54,839 nt of DNA from assembly GCA_016712035.1 (NCBI GenBank), contig JADJRT010000022.1, positions 1 through 54,839 of the forward strand, read 5' to 3'. Position numbers and translations under genes: made by a program. Positions within the stretch are counted from its first letter, which is position 1. Each line of letters starts with the position of its first letter. Below, in pieces: positions 43,170-52,642 of this stretch. The notes beneath the pieces are model-generated. The model had not been told where the DNA came from. It searched no databases and saw nothing but the letters and a program-made list of their open reading frames with translations. The stretch comes from Flammeovirgaceae bacterium (lineage in GTDB: Bacteria > Bacteroidota > Bacteroidia > Cytophagales > Cyclobacteriaceae).

Positions 43170-45389
43170 TTAAATTTTAGCTCTTTTTAAAAGTAAACTA
43201 TTGCTAACCACACTTACAGAACTTAAAGCCATAGCAGCACCAGCAATCATAGGATCAAGTAAAAATCCGTTAACCGGATACAAAATTCCTGCGGCAATGG
43301 GGATTCCAATTAAGTTATAGATAAACGCCCAGAAAAGATTTTCTTTAATGGTGCGAATGGTCTTGGTTGACAAGTTTAATGCTTTGGGTATGGACATCAA
43401 ATCTGAAGTAATTAAAGTCATCTTGGCAACATCCATGGCAATGTCTGAACCCTTTCCCATCGCAATACTAATATCGGCCTGAGCCAATGCTTGCGAATCG
43501 TTGATGCCATCACCAACCATAGCCACAACTTTTCCCTGTGCCTGAAGTTGCTTGATAAAGTCCGCCTTGTTGGAGGGTAACATTTCAGATTTATAATGGG
43601 CTAACCCCACTTGGCTGGCTACTGCCTTCGCGGTTTGCTCATTGTCGCCCGTCAACATATAAACGTCAATTTGCTTTTTTTGAAGTGCCTCGATGGCTGC
43701 GGCCGAAGTTGATTTTATTTTGTCGGCTATAGCTAATATGCCAATAACATCTGTTTTGTTAGAAAAATAGATTACGGTCTTTGCTTCCTTTTGCCAGGTG
43801 GAAGCTATGTTCTTAATCTCCGTTGAAACATTAACATTCATTTCAGTAAGCAAGCTGACATTGCCCAGAAAAAAGTCTTCTGTTCCTACAGATGCCTTCA
43901 CCCCTCTTCCCGTAAGGCTGTCAAAATGGGTGAGATCAATCTTTGATGCTCCCTCTGCTTTTAGTTTATCGACAATGGCTTGGGCAAGTGGATGCTCCGA
44001 TTGAAATTCTATGGTGTAAAGAATGTCTTTATACTTCATCATAGAATCATCTGCCATAGTCCAGGTAATGTCAGTAACAGTTGGTTTGCCTTCGGTAATG
44101 GTTCCTGTTTTATCTAAAATGATGGCATTCACTTTATGCGCAAGCTCCAGACTTTCCGCATCCTTTATTAAAATATTGTTTTGAGCGCCTTTGCCTACGC
44201 CTACCATAATAGCTGTTGGCGTAGCCAGGCCTAATGCACACGGACAAGCGATTACCAACACCGTAATTGAAGTGAGTAAGGCATGCGTGAAAGCATTCTC
44301 TCCACCCACTAAATTCCAAATGATAAAAGTTAACACGGCAATAGCAATAACAACGGGCACAAAGATGCCAGCAATTTTATCGACTATTCGTTGAACGGGG
44401 CCTTACTTCCTTGTGCTTGCTGTACCATTTTTATAATGTGCGCCAGCATGGTATCGCTACCCACTTTCTTTGCTTCAAACTGGAAGCTTCCCTTTTGGTT
44501 TATCGTTCCTGCAAATACTTTTTCACCCGCACTTTTTCAACGGCAATCGGTTCCCCGAAATCATACTCTCATCCACAAAGGAAGATCCTGTGGTAACCAC
44601 ACCATCAACGGGAATTTTTTCGCCCGGCCTTACCAGTACTATGTTTCCAACCTTTACCGAAGCAATGGGCAGTTCTTGTTCAATACCATCCACCAGTACT
44701 ACTAAGGTTTTAGGTTGCAAGCCCATCAGTTTTTTCATAGCCGATGAAGTATTCGATTTTGCTTTTTCTTCCAGCAGTTTTCCTAGCAGAATAAAAGCTA
44801 CCACCACCGATGCCGCTTCAAAGTAAACATGAGCCTCCAAGCCTCGGCTGGTCCAGAACTCAGCAAAAAAAGTATTGAACACGCTAAAGGAGTAAGCTAT
44901 GCCAATAGACAAAGCAACCAGCGTATCCATATTGGCTTTGCCATGCCGTGCTTGTTTCCAGGCGTTTATGAAAAAATCACGACCAAAATAAAATACTACC
45001 GGGGCGGCCAGCACCATGGAAATATAATTTCCATTTGGCATGTTCATAAAGAACATACCTATAATCATAACAGGTACTGATAAAATTATTGACCAGACCG
45101 TGTTGGTTTTTACTTTTTCATAATGGCTTTGTGTCGCTTTTTCATGAATTGATTCCGGATCAACCGTATCAATAATCAAATCGTAACCAATCGAGCGGAC
45201 AGCATTTTGTAAATCTTCCGCTTTGGCGATGGAGTTATCATAATCAACTAAAGCTGTTTGGTTAGCATAGTTAACAGAAGCAGCCTTCACGCCCTTCGTG
45301 GCCTTTAGCATGGACTCAACACTAACCGCGCAGGCTGCACAGGTCATTTCCAAAACCGGAAAAGTATGTTGAGTTAAGGCATTAGTCAT
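43170..45389 (-). CDS. copA: Copper-translocating P1B-type ATPase (CopA), frameshifted
   Basis: About 740 residues from ATG 45389; the open frame also reaches a TTG at 45398. One N-terminal HMA domain (LEMTCAACAVSVESMLKATK) precedes eight membrane helices. The ion-site motif CPCALGLATPTAIMVGVGKG is intact, with DKTGTITEG (phosphorylated Asp), SEHPLAQAIVDK (HP motif), and GDGINDSQALAQADISIAMG (hinge). The frame breaks between about 44360 and 44530, where GSFQFEAKKVGSDTMLAHII bridges the two parts. CopA exports Cu(I)/Ag(I) from the cytoplasm. The gene follows the regulator across 89 bp with a stem-loop. Confidence 0.9.
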
Positions 45390-45446
45390 TGGATTCAAGT
45401 TGTGTTTAATTGCTATTACAAAGAACGGGAGTATTCAACGAAAGTG

Positions 45447-45477
45447 ATTACATAATTCCTGAAAGGAGTTATGTAAT
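45447..45477. repeat. 14-bp inverted repeat between the regulator and copA
   Basis: ATTACATAATTCCT pairs with AGGAGTTATGTAAT with one mismatch around a 3-nt loop. It starts 1 bp after the regulator stop on the minus strand. No T-run follows, so it may be a weak terminator/attenuator or an operator for copA. Confidence 0.6.
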
Positions 45478-45478
45478 T

Positions 45479-46057
45479 TCAGCCAATAGAATCAAGCGGA
45501 TTGCGAAGAGCGGAGCTACGCTTAGATTTTTTCAGCTCGGAAGGCGTAAGACCGGTAATCTTCTTGAAATGGACCGATAGATGCGCCACACTGCTGTAGC
45601 CCAGCTTATTTGCAATTTCACTGAGCGTGAGTTCGTCATAGAAAAGTAATTCCTTCACCCGTTCAATTTTTTGATGAATAATGTACTGTTCGAGTGTGAT
45701 TCCTTCTACTGATGAAAAAAGACTGCTCAGGTAATTGTAGTCATGATGAAGTTGCTCTGAAATAATTTTTGACCAATTATACTTTCTTTCTACTTGATCG
45801 GTGTGATGGATCAACTTGATAATATGATTTTTTATTAATTCTATTAATCTAGCTGTACGATTATCAATTAATTCAAAGCCTAAGTTCTTTAACTGGCTTT
45901 CCAGTTTATCCAATTGACTTTTGTCAATGTGATCAACCTCCAGGGTCACTTCTCCCAGGCTAACCTTGGCGGGATGAAGACCGAGTTTTTCAAACTCCTG
46001 CCCTACAGCAGTGATGCACCGTGGGCAAACCATATTTTTAATATATAAAGAAGTCAT
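45479..46057 (-). CDS. AraC-family regulator with N-terminal HMA-like metal-binding domain
   Basis: An intact 192-residue protein. Residues 1-65 read as an HMA-like fold with a CxxC site: TSLYIKNMVCPRCITAVGQE, VSLGEVTLEVDHIDKSQLDK, and LESQLKNLGFELID. A helical linker leads to two helix-turn-helix motifs of AraC type: LTLEQYIIHQKIERVKELLF, TLSEIANKLGYSSVAHLSVH, and FKKITGLTPSELKKSKRS. Binding of Cu(I) by CxxC would control DNA binding. It is the first gene before copA in the direction of transcription and is divergent from glnS, so it likely governs the metal operon. Confidence 0.82.
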   Translation of the reverse strand: MTSLYIKNMVCPRCITAVGQEFEKLGLHPAKVSLGEVTLEVDHIDKSQLDKLESQLKNLGFELIDNRTARLIELIKNHIIKLIHHTDQVERKYNWSKIISEQLHHDYNYLSSLFSSVEGITLEQYIIHQKIERVKELLFYDELTLSEIANKLGYSSVAHLSVHFKKITGLTPSELKKSKRSSALRNPLDSIG

Positions 46058-46094
46058 AAGCTTATCTGGTATTTAGAATAACCCAGCCGGGGCT

Positions 46095-46122
46095 CAAAAA
46101 GTTGCAATAAAAATAAGACAAA
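46095..46122 (-). promoter_or_regulatory. Possible promoter of the regulator/copper island
   Basis: On the minus strand a TTTG (46119-46122) lies 19 nt upstream of a TTTTTG (46095-46100), resembling -33 and -7 elements, but the TA of the -7 box is absent. Confidence 0.3.
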
Positions 46123-46160
46123 CAGAATCGAAATACTTCCGCTTATTCGCGAAGGCTTTC

Positions 46161-46168
46161 TACCTTTA
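46161..46168 (+). promoter_or_regulatory. Possible -7 box of glnS
   Basis: TACCTTTA differs from TAnnTTTG in the last base and lies 19 bp before the ATG at 46188. Confidence 0.35.
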
Positions 46169-46187
46169 CAGCCTTTATAATCTACTT

Positions 46188-47845
46188 ATGGCCGAAGAGC
46201 GGAGTTTAAACTTTCTGGAAGAGATAATTGATAATGACCTGAAGACAGGCAAGTACCAAACTATTGTTACACGGTTTCCACCCGAACCCAATGGCTACCT
46301 GCATCTTGGCCACGCAAAAAGCATTTGTCTCAACTTTGGGTTAACGGTAAGATATGGTGGAAAAACCAACCTCCGGTTTGACGATACCAATCCGATAACG
46401 GAAGAAACGGAGTATGTGGAAAGCATTAAAAGCGATGTTCGATGGTTAGGTTTTAATTGGTCTGAAGAACTTTATGCGTCCGATTACTTTAGCCAGCTTT
46501 ATGAGTTTGCCGTAAAGTTGATCAACAAAGGCCTCGCTTACGTAGATGACAGTACAAGTGAAGAGATTGCAGCCCAAAAAGGAACACCCACCGTTCCAGG
46601 AACCAATAACACTTTTCGAAATCGCTCGATAGAAGAAAATCTCAATTTATTTACAGAGATGAAGGCCGGCAAATACCCCGATGGTTCGAAAGTACTGCGG
46701 GCCAAAATTGACATGGCACATCTCAATATGTTAATGCGCGATCCTGTTATTTACAGAATTAAACATGCCCACCACCACCGTACCGGAGATGCCTGGTGTA
46801 TTTACCCCATGTATGACTTTGCTCACGGACAAAGTGATTCGATTGAACAGGTTACGCATAGCATTTGTACGCTCGAGTTTGTTCCACACCGGGAGTTGTA
46901 CGATTGGTGTATCGAGAAATTAGAAATATATCCATCGAAACAATATGAATTCGCGCGACTCAACATGACGTATACCATGATGAGCAAGCGAAAGCTATTG
47001 CAATTGGTAACTGAAAAACATGTTACCGGTTGGGACGATCCGCGCATGCCTACGCTAAGTGGTGTACGAAGAAGAGGTTACACGCCCGAAGCCATTCGCG
47101 ACTTTTGCGATCGTATTGGTGTGGCTAAACGCGAAAACCTGATTGACATCGGATTACTGGAATTTTGTCAGCGCGATCATCTGAATAAAATTACTACACG
47201 TAGAATGGTGGTGACCGATCCCATTAAAGTAGTGATTACTAATTACCCGGAAGGCAAATCTGAAATTCTGACAAGCGAAAATAATCCGGAAGATCCAGAT
47301 TCTGGCGCACGCGAAATGCCCTTTAGTGGTGAGTTATACATTGAGCGGGATGACTTTATGGAAGTGCCGGCCAAAAAAAATTTCCGATTGGCTCCAGGCC
47401 AGATGGTACGTTTAAAAGTGCGTACATTATTAAGTGCGAAGATTTTATTAAGGATGCTTCCGGCAACATTACGGAATTGCGTTGCACGTATATTCCAGAA
47501 AGTAAAAGTGGCTCCGATACTTCAGGTGTAAATGTAAAAGGAGTTATCCATTGGGTGAGTGCCGCCCATGCCCTACCGGCAGAAGTTCGCTTGTACGATC
47601 GACTCTTTACGGTGGAAGACTTAAGCAAGGGCGAAGATGATTTCAGAAAATACCTGAACCCTGATTCATTAAAAGTACTAAATGTTTTTGCAGAGCCTGC
47701 GCTTGCGGAAGCAACATTAACAGATCGCTTTCAATTTATGCGTATCGGATACTTCTGCTTAGATTCTGATTCAACCAAAGACAAACTGGTTTTCAATCGC
47801 ACCGTAACTTTAAGGGATATGTGGGCGAAAGAGAAGAAGGGATAG
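46188..47845 (+). CDS. glnS: Glutaminyl-tRNA synthetase, one frameshift
   Basis: About 552 residues. Class I signatures: FPPEPNGYLHLGHAKSICLN (HIGH variant) and MSKRKLLQL (KMSKS variant). HRTGDAWCIYPMYDFAHGQS and HSICTLEFVPHRELYDW are GlnRS blocks, and GYTPEAIRDFCDRIGVAKRE is the later connection. The frame changes near 47417: one extra G gives RLKGAYIIKCEDFIKDASGN, which continues through the anticodon-binding barrel (GVIHWVSAAHALPAEVRLYD) to YFCLDSDSTKDKLVFNRTVT. The start ATG fits. It ligates glutamine to tRNA-Gln. A diverged copy of its last codons recurs near 48911. Confidence 0.93.
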
Positions 47846-48030
47846 AATCACGTGAGGTTTGGAGAGAAAAGTTATGGTCAGCTATCACAAGAACTGGGAT
47901 ATAGATTTTACAAAGACTCTATGATTTTGTACTACTGAGGCGCAAAGTTCCCGATGTGGATAACACTGCGGAGAAGAAGTGAAATAAAAATCTCTAAATT
48001 CAACTATTGATAATAGCAAAGTAAAATAAA
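47846..48030. other. Intergenic DNA after glnS
   Basis: No gene or clear structure recognised. It separates glnS from the broken unknown gene. Confidence 0.5.
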
Positions 48031-48517
48031 ATGAAACAGACTTTAGCTTATACAGAGAAAAGATTAAAAGTCTTGAGCGGTGTGATCTTTCTTTTACTTT
48101 TTAGTATAATTGGTAATTGTCAAGAAATACCAAAAAGACTCGAACTTGGTGATACTCGAAAGTGACAGTATTAAAGATTCTGAGCTATTCATGAATTGTA
48201 TAAAAATATTGAAAAGTGAAGGTTATATTTTGATCAAATTGAGAAGGATTTTTTAATGTGCAGTACAAAACCAATTAAGCCGAAAGGAAAGTATGTGCTT
48301 TGTAAATTAGAAATATCAGTTGAGGAAAATAGACTCAAAATTAGAAGTTTAGTTGCCCTACCATCTCACGAATATCAACCAACTCCAACCTGGGAAAGGG
48401 GGGGCAAACAGAAGTTTAAAAACAAGTATCTGGCGATATGGATGGGATCAGCAAATCGAATTGAGTGAGATTATTAATAAAAGGATACCGGGAAAGATAA
48501 CAACCTTAATTGAATAA
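48031..48517 (+). CDS. Broken small secreted protein of unknown function
   Basis: About 160 residues can be rebuilt across three or more indels. It starts with a hydrophobic leader ending in a lipobox-like Cys (LSGVIFLLLFSIIGNC). ILESDSIKDSELFMNCIKIL follows in the next frame, then FDQIEKDFLMCSTKPIKPKG, VLCKLEISVEENRLKIRSLV, and after a G7 run SLKTSIWRYGWDQQIELSEI, ending near KRIPGKITTLIE. No family recognised. It lies at the edge of the repeat zone and could be a remnant of transferred DNA. Confidence 0.45.
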
Positions 48518-48554
48518 CCTGAGTTATTGTTTATCGCTGACCAACAATCCCTGC

Positions 48555-48603
48555 CCTTGTTGGTGTTGCGTGTTGGCTTTGTGCCGCTGTCACACCAACA
48601 AGC
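48555..48603 (+). repeat. GTTGGTG-family half-unit
   Basis: Starts CCTTGTTGGTGTTGCG and ends CACACCAACA, so the two ends are inverted copies. Matches the left arm of the complete element at 50763-50889. Confidence 0.6.
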
Positions 48604-48898
48604 AAACCAGTTCTCGTTTATCGCTGACCAACAAACTAATAACTCCAAATCCAGAGCGATAAGGGTAACTAATATGCTTGGCGAACACCAACGAGCGAAG
48701 GATCCCATAATAAGTAACGACTTCGAACGAGGCGATCCTTCGCTGGTGCGTTGTAAATGATTAATCTGGTCTTATCAATTCATTTTCCGCCATCGATCTT
48801 CTCCCTCCGCTCTGGATTGGTCTATGCCCTTTATTCTCGTTGGTCGCTGACCAACAATCCCCTGCCCTTGTTGGTGTTGCGTACAGGATTCGTGCGGT
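48578..48898 (+). repeat. Long direct repeat, copy A
   Basis: About 321 bp that recurs at 50896-51217 with roughly 15 differences counted by eye. It contains an internal inverted repeat (CACCAACGAGCGAAGGATC at 48686-48704 with GATCCTTCGCTGGTG at 48734-48748). Confidence 0.85.
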
Positions 48899-48911
48899 TT
48901 CCCAACAACAA
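48866..48911 (+). repeat. GTTGGTG-family half-unit joined to a glnS fragment
   Basis: CCTTGTTGGTGTTGCG opens the unit; CCCAACAACAAG closes it and runs directly into the glnS echo. Confidence 0.55.
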
Positions 48912-48960
48912 GTACTTTTGCTTAGATTCAGATTCAACAAAAGATAAACTGGTTTTCAAT
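48911..48960 (+). pseudogene. Diverged 50-bp copy of the glnS 3' region
   Basis: Encodes YFCLDSDSTKDKLVFN, identical in protein to residues near the end of GlnS (47750-47799). The DNA differs at about 5 of 50 positions, mostly third codon positions. It is too short to be functional. Confidence 0.75.
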
Positions 48961-49046
48961 CCCTATGCCCTTGTTGGTGTTTCCATAATGAGTTATTCTG
49001 ATCTCAACGAGTTGAATCAAGGAGTGATTATCGTTATCTTTGATAT

Positions 49047-50703
49047 GTGAAGAATTTTATCTCATCGATTTTAACGCTCCTTATCCTCATAACATGTGCT
49101 CAATCATATGCGCAGGTAGAGCTGTTCCTTGAAGAAATTCCAGGTATTACCAATAACAAAAAATATATTGATTACAAACAACTCGCAGCAACTGTTTCTC
49201 CTTCTGAAGACAGGATGATTGTACAATACTGGAGCAAGGAAACTTCTAGTTACAAGTTCATTGAGTTTATCAAAATTGATACTGTTTGGCAAGAAAAGGG
49301 ACCTTTAACATTGATTAATGCTGTTGGCAATGCAGTAGGCTTTGGGGCACCATCGTTCAACGCAGACGGTACCGCCATTTACTTTGATGGCACTTACTCA
49401 GATAGCTATGGCAGGTCCGATATCTATTCGAGCACGCTGATTAACGGTGTTTGGCAATCCCCTGTTAATATTGGGCCGCCTATTAATGATGATGGTTCTC
49501 AAGATTGTCCATGGATAAGCCCGGATGGCCAGCGACTTTACTTTAACCTATATAAGGTTTCGAAGGAAGAAAAAACTTATAAAATCCACTACAGTCAAAA
49601 AATGGAAATGGAGCATGGACTCCCAAAAAAATATGGTTTGAAAATTTGAAATTTAAAAGCACGTCTTTTCCTGTAGTGTTTCGAGATAATGCTTTAATAT
49701 TTAGTGCCAGAAAAAACAAAAGAAAGAGTTCAACTACTATATAAGCGTAATGAGTGGTGAGGATACCTGGTCTGTACCGGTTCTTATTAAGTACAATAGA
49801 GACCAGTTGGCAATGATTAATAAAGAGGGAGGTTCACCTTTTCCATTAACAACCACCTCAAAGTTTGACTACATATACGCTAGCTATTCCGGCAAAATTT
49901 ATAGAAGCAAAGTACATCCTACATTAACGGCATTAGTAGACCATGCATATCAACCAAAAATAAAAGAAGAAAGGATAGTTCAAGTTACTGTTGCAAATGA
50001 AGAACAACTGATAGCTCCACAAGAAAACAGAACCGCTTTAGTAATTGGCAACGGTGCTTATATAGAATCCAAACTGCGCAATCCTGTGAACGATGCTCAG
50101 CGAATTACCACTGAACTTAAACAAGCTGGATTTAATGTTATTACGCTTACTGATGTGAATTTGGAAGGGATGAAAGAAGCCATCAGACAGTTTGGTGATG
50201 AATTAAGAAGCAAACCTGGCGTTGGTCTGTTTTATTATGCAGGGCATGGTTTGCAAAACGATGGAATCAATTATCTAGTGCCCACCGATGCTAACATTCA
50301 AAGGCAGTATGATATTGAAGATGAGTGCATGCGGGTAGACCGAGTACTCAGGATGATGGAGTTATACGGAAATCCCATGAACATTGTAATTCTTGATGCC
50401 TGCAGAAACAATCCGTTCTTCTCTAAGTTCCGATCGCTTGAAAAAGGATTGGCCCAGCCAGAAACAGCACCAACAGGTTCGATCATTGCGTTTGCTACGG
50501 CACCAGGCAAAACGGCTTCAGATGGTGACGGTGAGAATGGACTCTATACTGAGGAACTAATAAAAGCAATAAGAATACCTGGAATAAAAATTGAAGAAAT
50601 TTTCAAGCGTGTGAGAATTGGTGTTCAGGAAAAAACAGGAGGTCTTCAAAGTCCGTGGGAAAATTCTTCACTGGTTGGTGATTTCTATTTTTATAAAAAA
50701 TAA
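49047..50703 (+). CDS. Secreted PD40-propeller / caspase (peptidase C14) fusion protein, frameshifted
   Basis: About 550 residues. The start is GTG 49047 (overlapping an ATG-TGA), giving a signal peptide (MKNFISSILTLLILITCAQS). Residues about 30-200 hold PD40/TolB-like repeats: GAPSFNADGTAIYFDGTYSD and CPWISPDGQRLYFNLYKV. Two indels near 49640-49740 lead via IWFENLKFKSTSFPVVFRDN and EFNYYISVMSGEDTWSVPV to the caspase domain, which opens with ALVIGNGAYIESKLRNPVND. The catalytic dyad is visible: His in LFYYAGHGLQNDG and Cys in IVILDACRNNPFF. ENSSLVGDFYFYKK ends the protein. Bacterial caspase homologues cleave after Arg/Lys or Asp; roles include stress response and signalling. Flanking repeats suggest a mobile or amplified unit. 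Confidence 0.85.
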
Positions 50704-50762
50704 TGCAGGTCAACTACTTGTGCAGTGCCCGTTTCAAAGCCGAGTCTCACCCCACCTCCTGA

Positions 50763-50889
50763 CCTTTTTGGTGTTGTGAATAGGTTTTGTGTGATTGAAA
50801 CCAACATCATTTCATTTAAATTAAATTAAGAACTTCAATTTAATTTGTTGGTGAACAACTCCTAACCTTGCGCGCAACACCAACAAAGG
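50763..50889. repeat. Complete GTTGGTG-family nested palindrome
   Basis: A 127-bp imperfect palindrome. Outer 44-bp arms begin CCTTTTTGGTGTTGTG and end CGCAACACCAACAAAGG. Inside is a perfect AT-rich stem (AAATTAAATT with AATTTAATTT, 9-nt loop). Confidence 0.75.
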
Positions 50890-50895
50890 CGAGGG

Positions 50896-51217
50896 TTTGT
50901 GCCGCTGTCAAACCAACAAGCAAACAGTTCACGTTTATCGCTGACCAACAAACTAATAACTCCAAATCCAGAGCGATAAGGGTAACTAATATGCTTGACG
51001 AACACCAACGAGCGAAGGATCCCATATTAAGTAACGACTTCGAACGAGGCGATCCTTCGCTGGTGCGTTGTAGATGATTAACATAGTCTTATCAATTCAT
51101 TTTCCGCCATCGATCTTCTCCCTTCGCTCTGGATTGGTCTATGCCCTTTATTTTCGTTGATCGCTGACCAACAATCCCCTGCCCTTGTTGGTGTTGCGTA
51201 CAGGATTCAGTGCGGTT
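50896..51217 (+). repeat. Long direct repeat, copy B
   Basis: Second copy of the repeat at 48578-48898, same orientation, about 95% identical by eye. The two copies enclose the glnS echo and the caspase gene. Confidence 0.85.
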
Positions 51218-51317
51218 GTCTCACAAACAGACCAACATATCGCATTTAAATCAAATTTAGTACCCTATCGTTTGTTGGTGAACCCCAACCACTTCCTTTC
51301 ACACAACACCACAAAGG
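51183..51317. repeat. Second GTTGGTG-family nested palindrome
   Basis: Left arm starts CCTTGTTGGTGTTGCG, right arm ends CACAACACCACAAAGG, with an AT-rich centre (ATTTAAATCAAATTT). It overlaps the end of direct-repeat copy B. Confidence 0.6.
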
Positions 51318-51360
51318 CGAATCGGGAAATATTTGGAGAGTGGAGATTTAGTAAAAGATT

Positions 51361-52613
51361 TTACTTAAAAATATCTTTAATGCTTTTAATGGTGGCATTA
51401 TTTACCATGGGTTTTGCCCAATAGCTCATGCTTAAAATGTAACTCATCGTTACAAAAAGAAAGAGCATGCCCACTTTCAACGAAATGAGATCGCTGATAG
51501 CACCAATAAGAATTTGCACTACAGCCCCCCTGCAATGCCGGTCATTAAAATCCCGGCAAACGATCCATGATGTTTGGCCACTGAATTTAAACCAAGTGAA
51601 ACCACCGATGGGTACATTACAGAAAGGAAAAATCCAGAGATAGGAAAAGCCCAAAGTGCCAACCCGCTACTGCCAAACAGGCCTATAGCTACACACACCA
51701 TCGCCAGGATGGTAAACCAGCGCAGCACCAGCTTGCTATCGAATAGTTTAAATAATACTAATCCAAAAATTCCACCGATAGTCATGAGTCCCCAGAAGTA
51801 CGAAACTGCATTCGCGCCTATCGTATCTGAATCATAACCATGATAGTTACTTAAGAATTTTGACATCCAATACGAAATGCCCTGCTCAGTGCCCACATAG
51901 GCGAACATGCCAATGAAGTAGAGGATGACGTACTTATTTTGAATGAGCTCCACAAAGCTTGAACGTGAACCCACTTTTTCATCTTCACGCAAAATAACTT
52001 TTGGGAATTTCACGATCATGACCACCGCAATCATGATTAAACTCAACGCGGCAAACACCCAATAGACAGATACCCAAGACATTTGTTCTGGCACTAATCG
52101 TGTCATCAACGGGATCATTGGTTTCTCAATATTTCCCTGATCAATATTGGAAACAAGATACGAATACATTTGAGGACTGATAAAGGAGGCTAGCCCAAAA
52201 ATGAGTTGTGCCAGTACAGAATTAAACGTGTAGTGCTCCTCTCCGCCTGCCACACGCAACAATGGATTGATCACCACCTGCAAGACAGCCATGCCCGTAC
52301 CGATGGCGAATAACGAAATCACAAACACATTGAATTCCGGAAAAAGAGCAAACATCAAGGCGCCCATAAACGAAAGTGCAAACGCCAGAATCATCATACG
52401 TTTCTCACCCCAACGTTCTACCAAAAATCCAGATGGAATAGACATTACTCCGTAGGCAATAAAAAAAGCAAATGGAAGAAACCCAGCCATCGTTTCTGAT
52501 AAGGTATAACTCTCTGAAACCTTGGGATTGAGCGTTCCTAAAATATTAGTGAGATAAGAGATAACAAAGAAGACAAGGAGTATTAAAATGACAATTATCG
52601 GATTGCGTTTCAT
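51361..52613 (-). CDS. MFS sugar transporter (FucP/glucose-galactose type), one frameshift
   Basis: About 418 residues with 12 membrane segments. TNILGTLNPKVSESYTLSET and AFFIAYGVMSIPSGFLVERW are FucP-like TM1-2 blocks, with GEKRMMILAFALSFMGALMF next. INPLLRVAGGEEHYTFNSVL and FLSVMYPSVVSLGLNSVAKH are also family-typical. The frame breaks at a G6 run near 51530: one more G gives GIAGGAVVQILIGAISDLIS. It probably imports a hexose or fucose by proton symport. It follows the ROK kinase gene by 29 bp, a common sugar uptake pair. Confidence 0.85.
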
Positions 52614-52642
52614 GTATGAGCACGTTTTAATTTTACTCCTGC

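Larger units (their letters stand above)
48518..49046. other. Repeat-rich intergenic zone upstream of the caspase gene
   Basis: Contains copy A of the long direct repeat, two half-units of the GTTGGTG palindrome family and the glnS 3'-end echo. The short ORFs here are not credible genes. Confidence 0.7.
50704..51360. other. Repeat-rich intergenic zone downstream of the caspase gene
   Basis: Contains a complete GTTGGTG-family element, copy B of the long direct repeat, and a second element. No credible gene seen. Confidence 0.7.

Noticed and set aside
48527..49050. Short plus-strand ORFs in the repeat zone (and their near-identical partners at 50868-51077)
   Set aside because: They merely read through the direct repeats, share peptides because the DNA is repeated, and lack start signals or domains.
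48518..51330. Integron attC array
   Set aside because: The palindromes lack the RYYYAAC/GTTRRRY core ends and no integrase gene is in the window; kept only as an unclassified repeat family.
48518..51330. CRISPR array
   Set aside because: Repeats are few, long, unequal in spacing and partly inverted; no cas genes.
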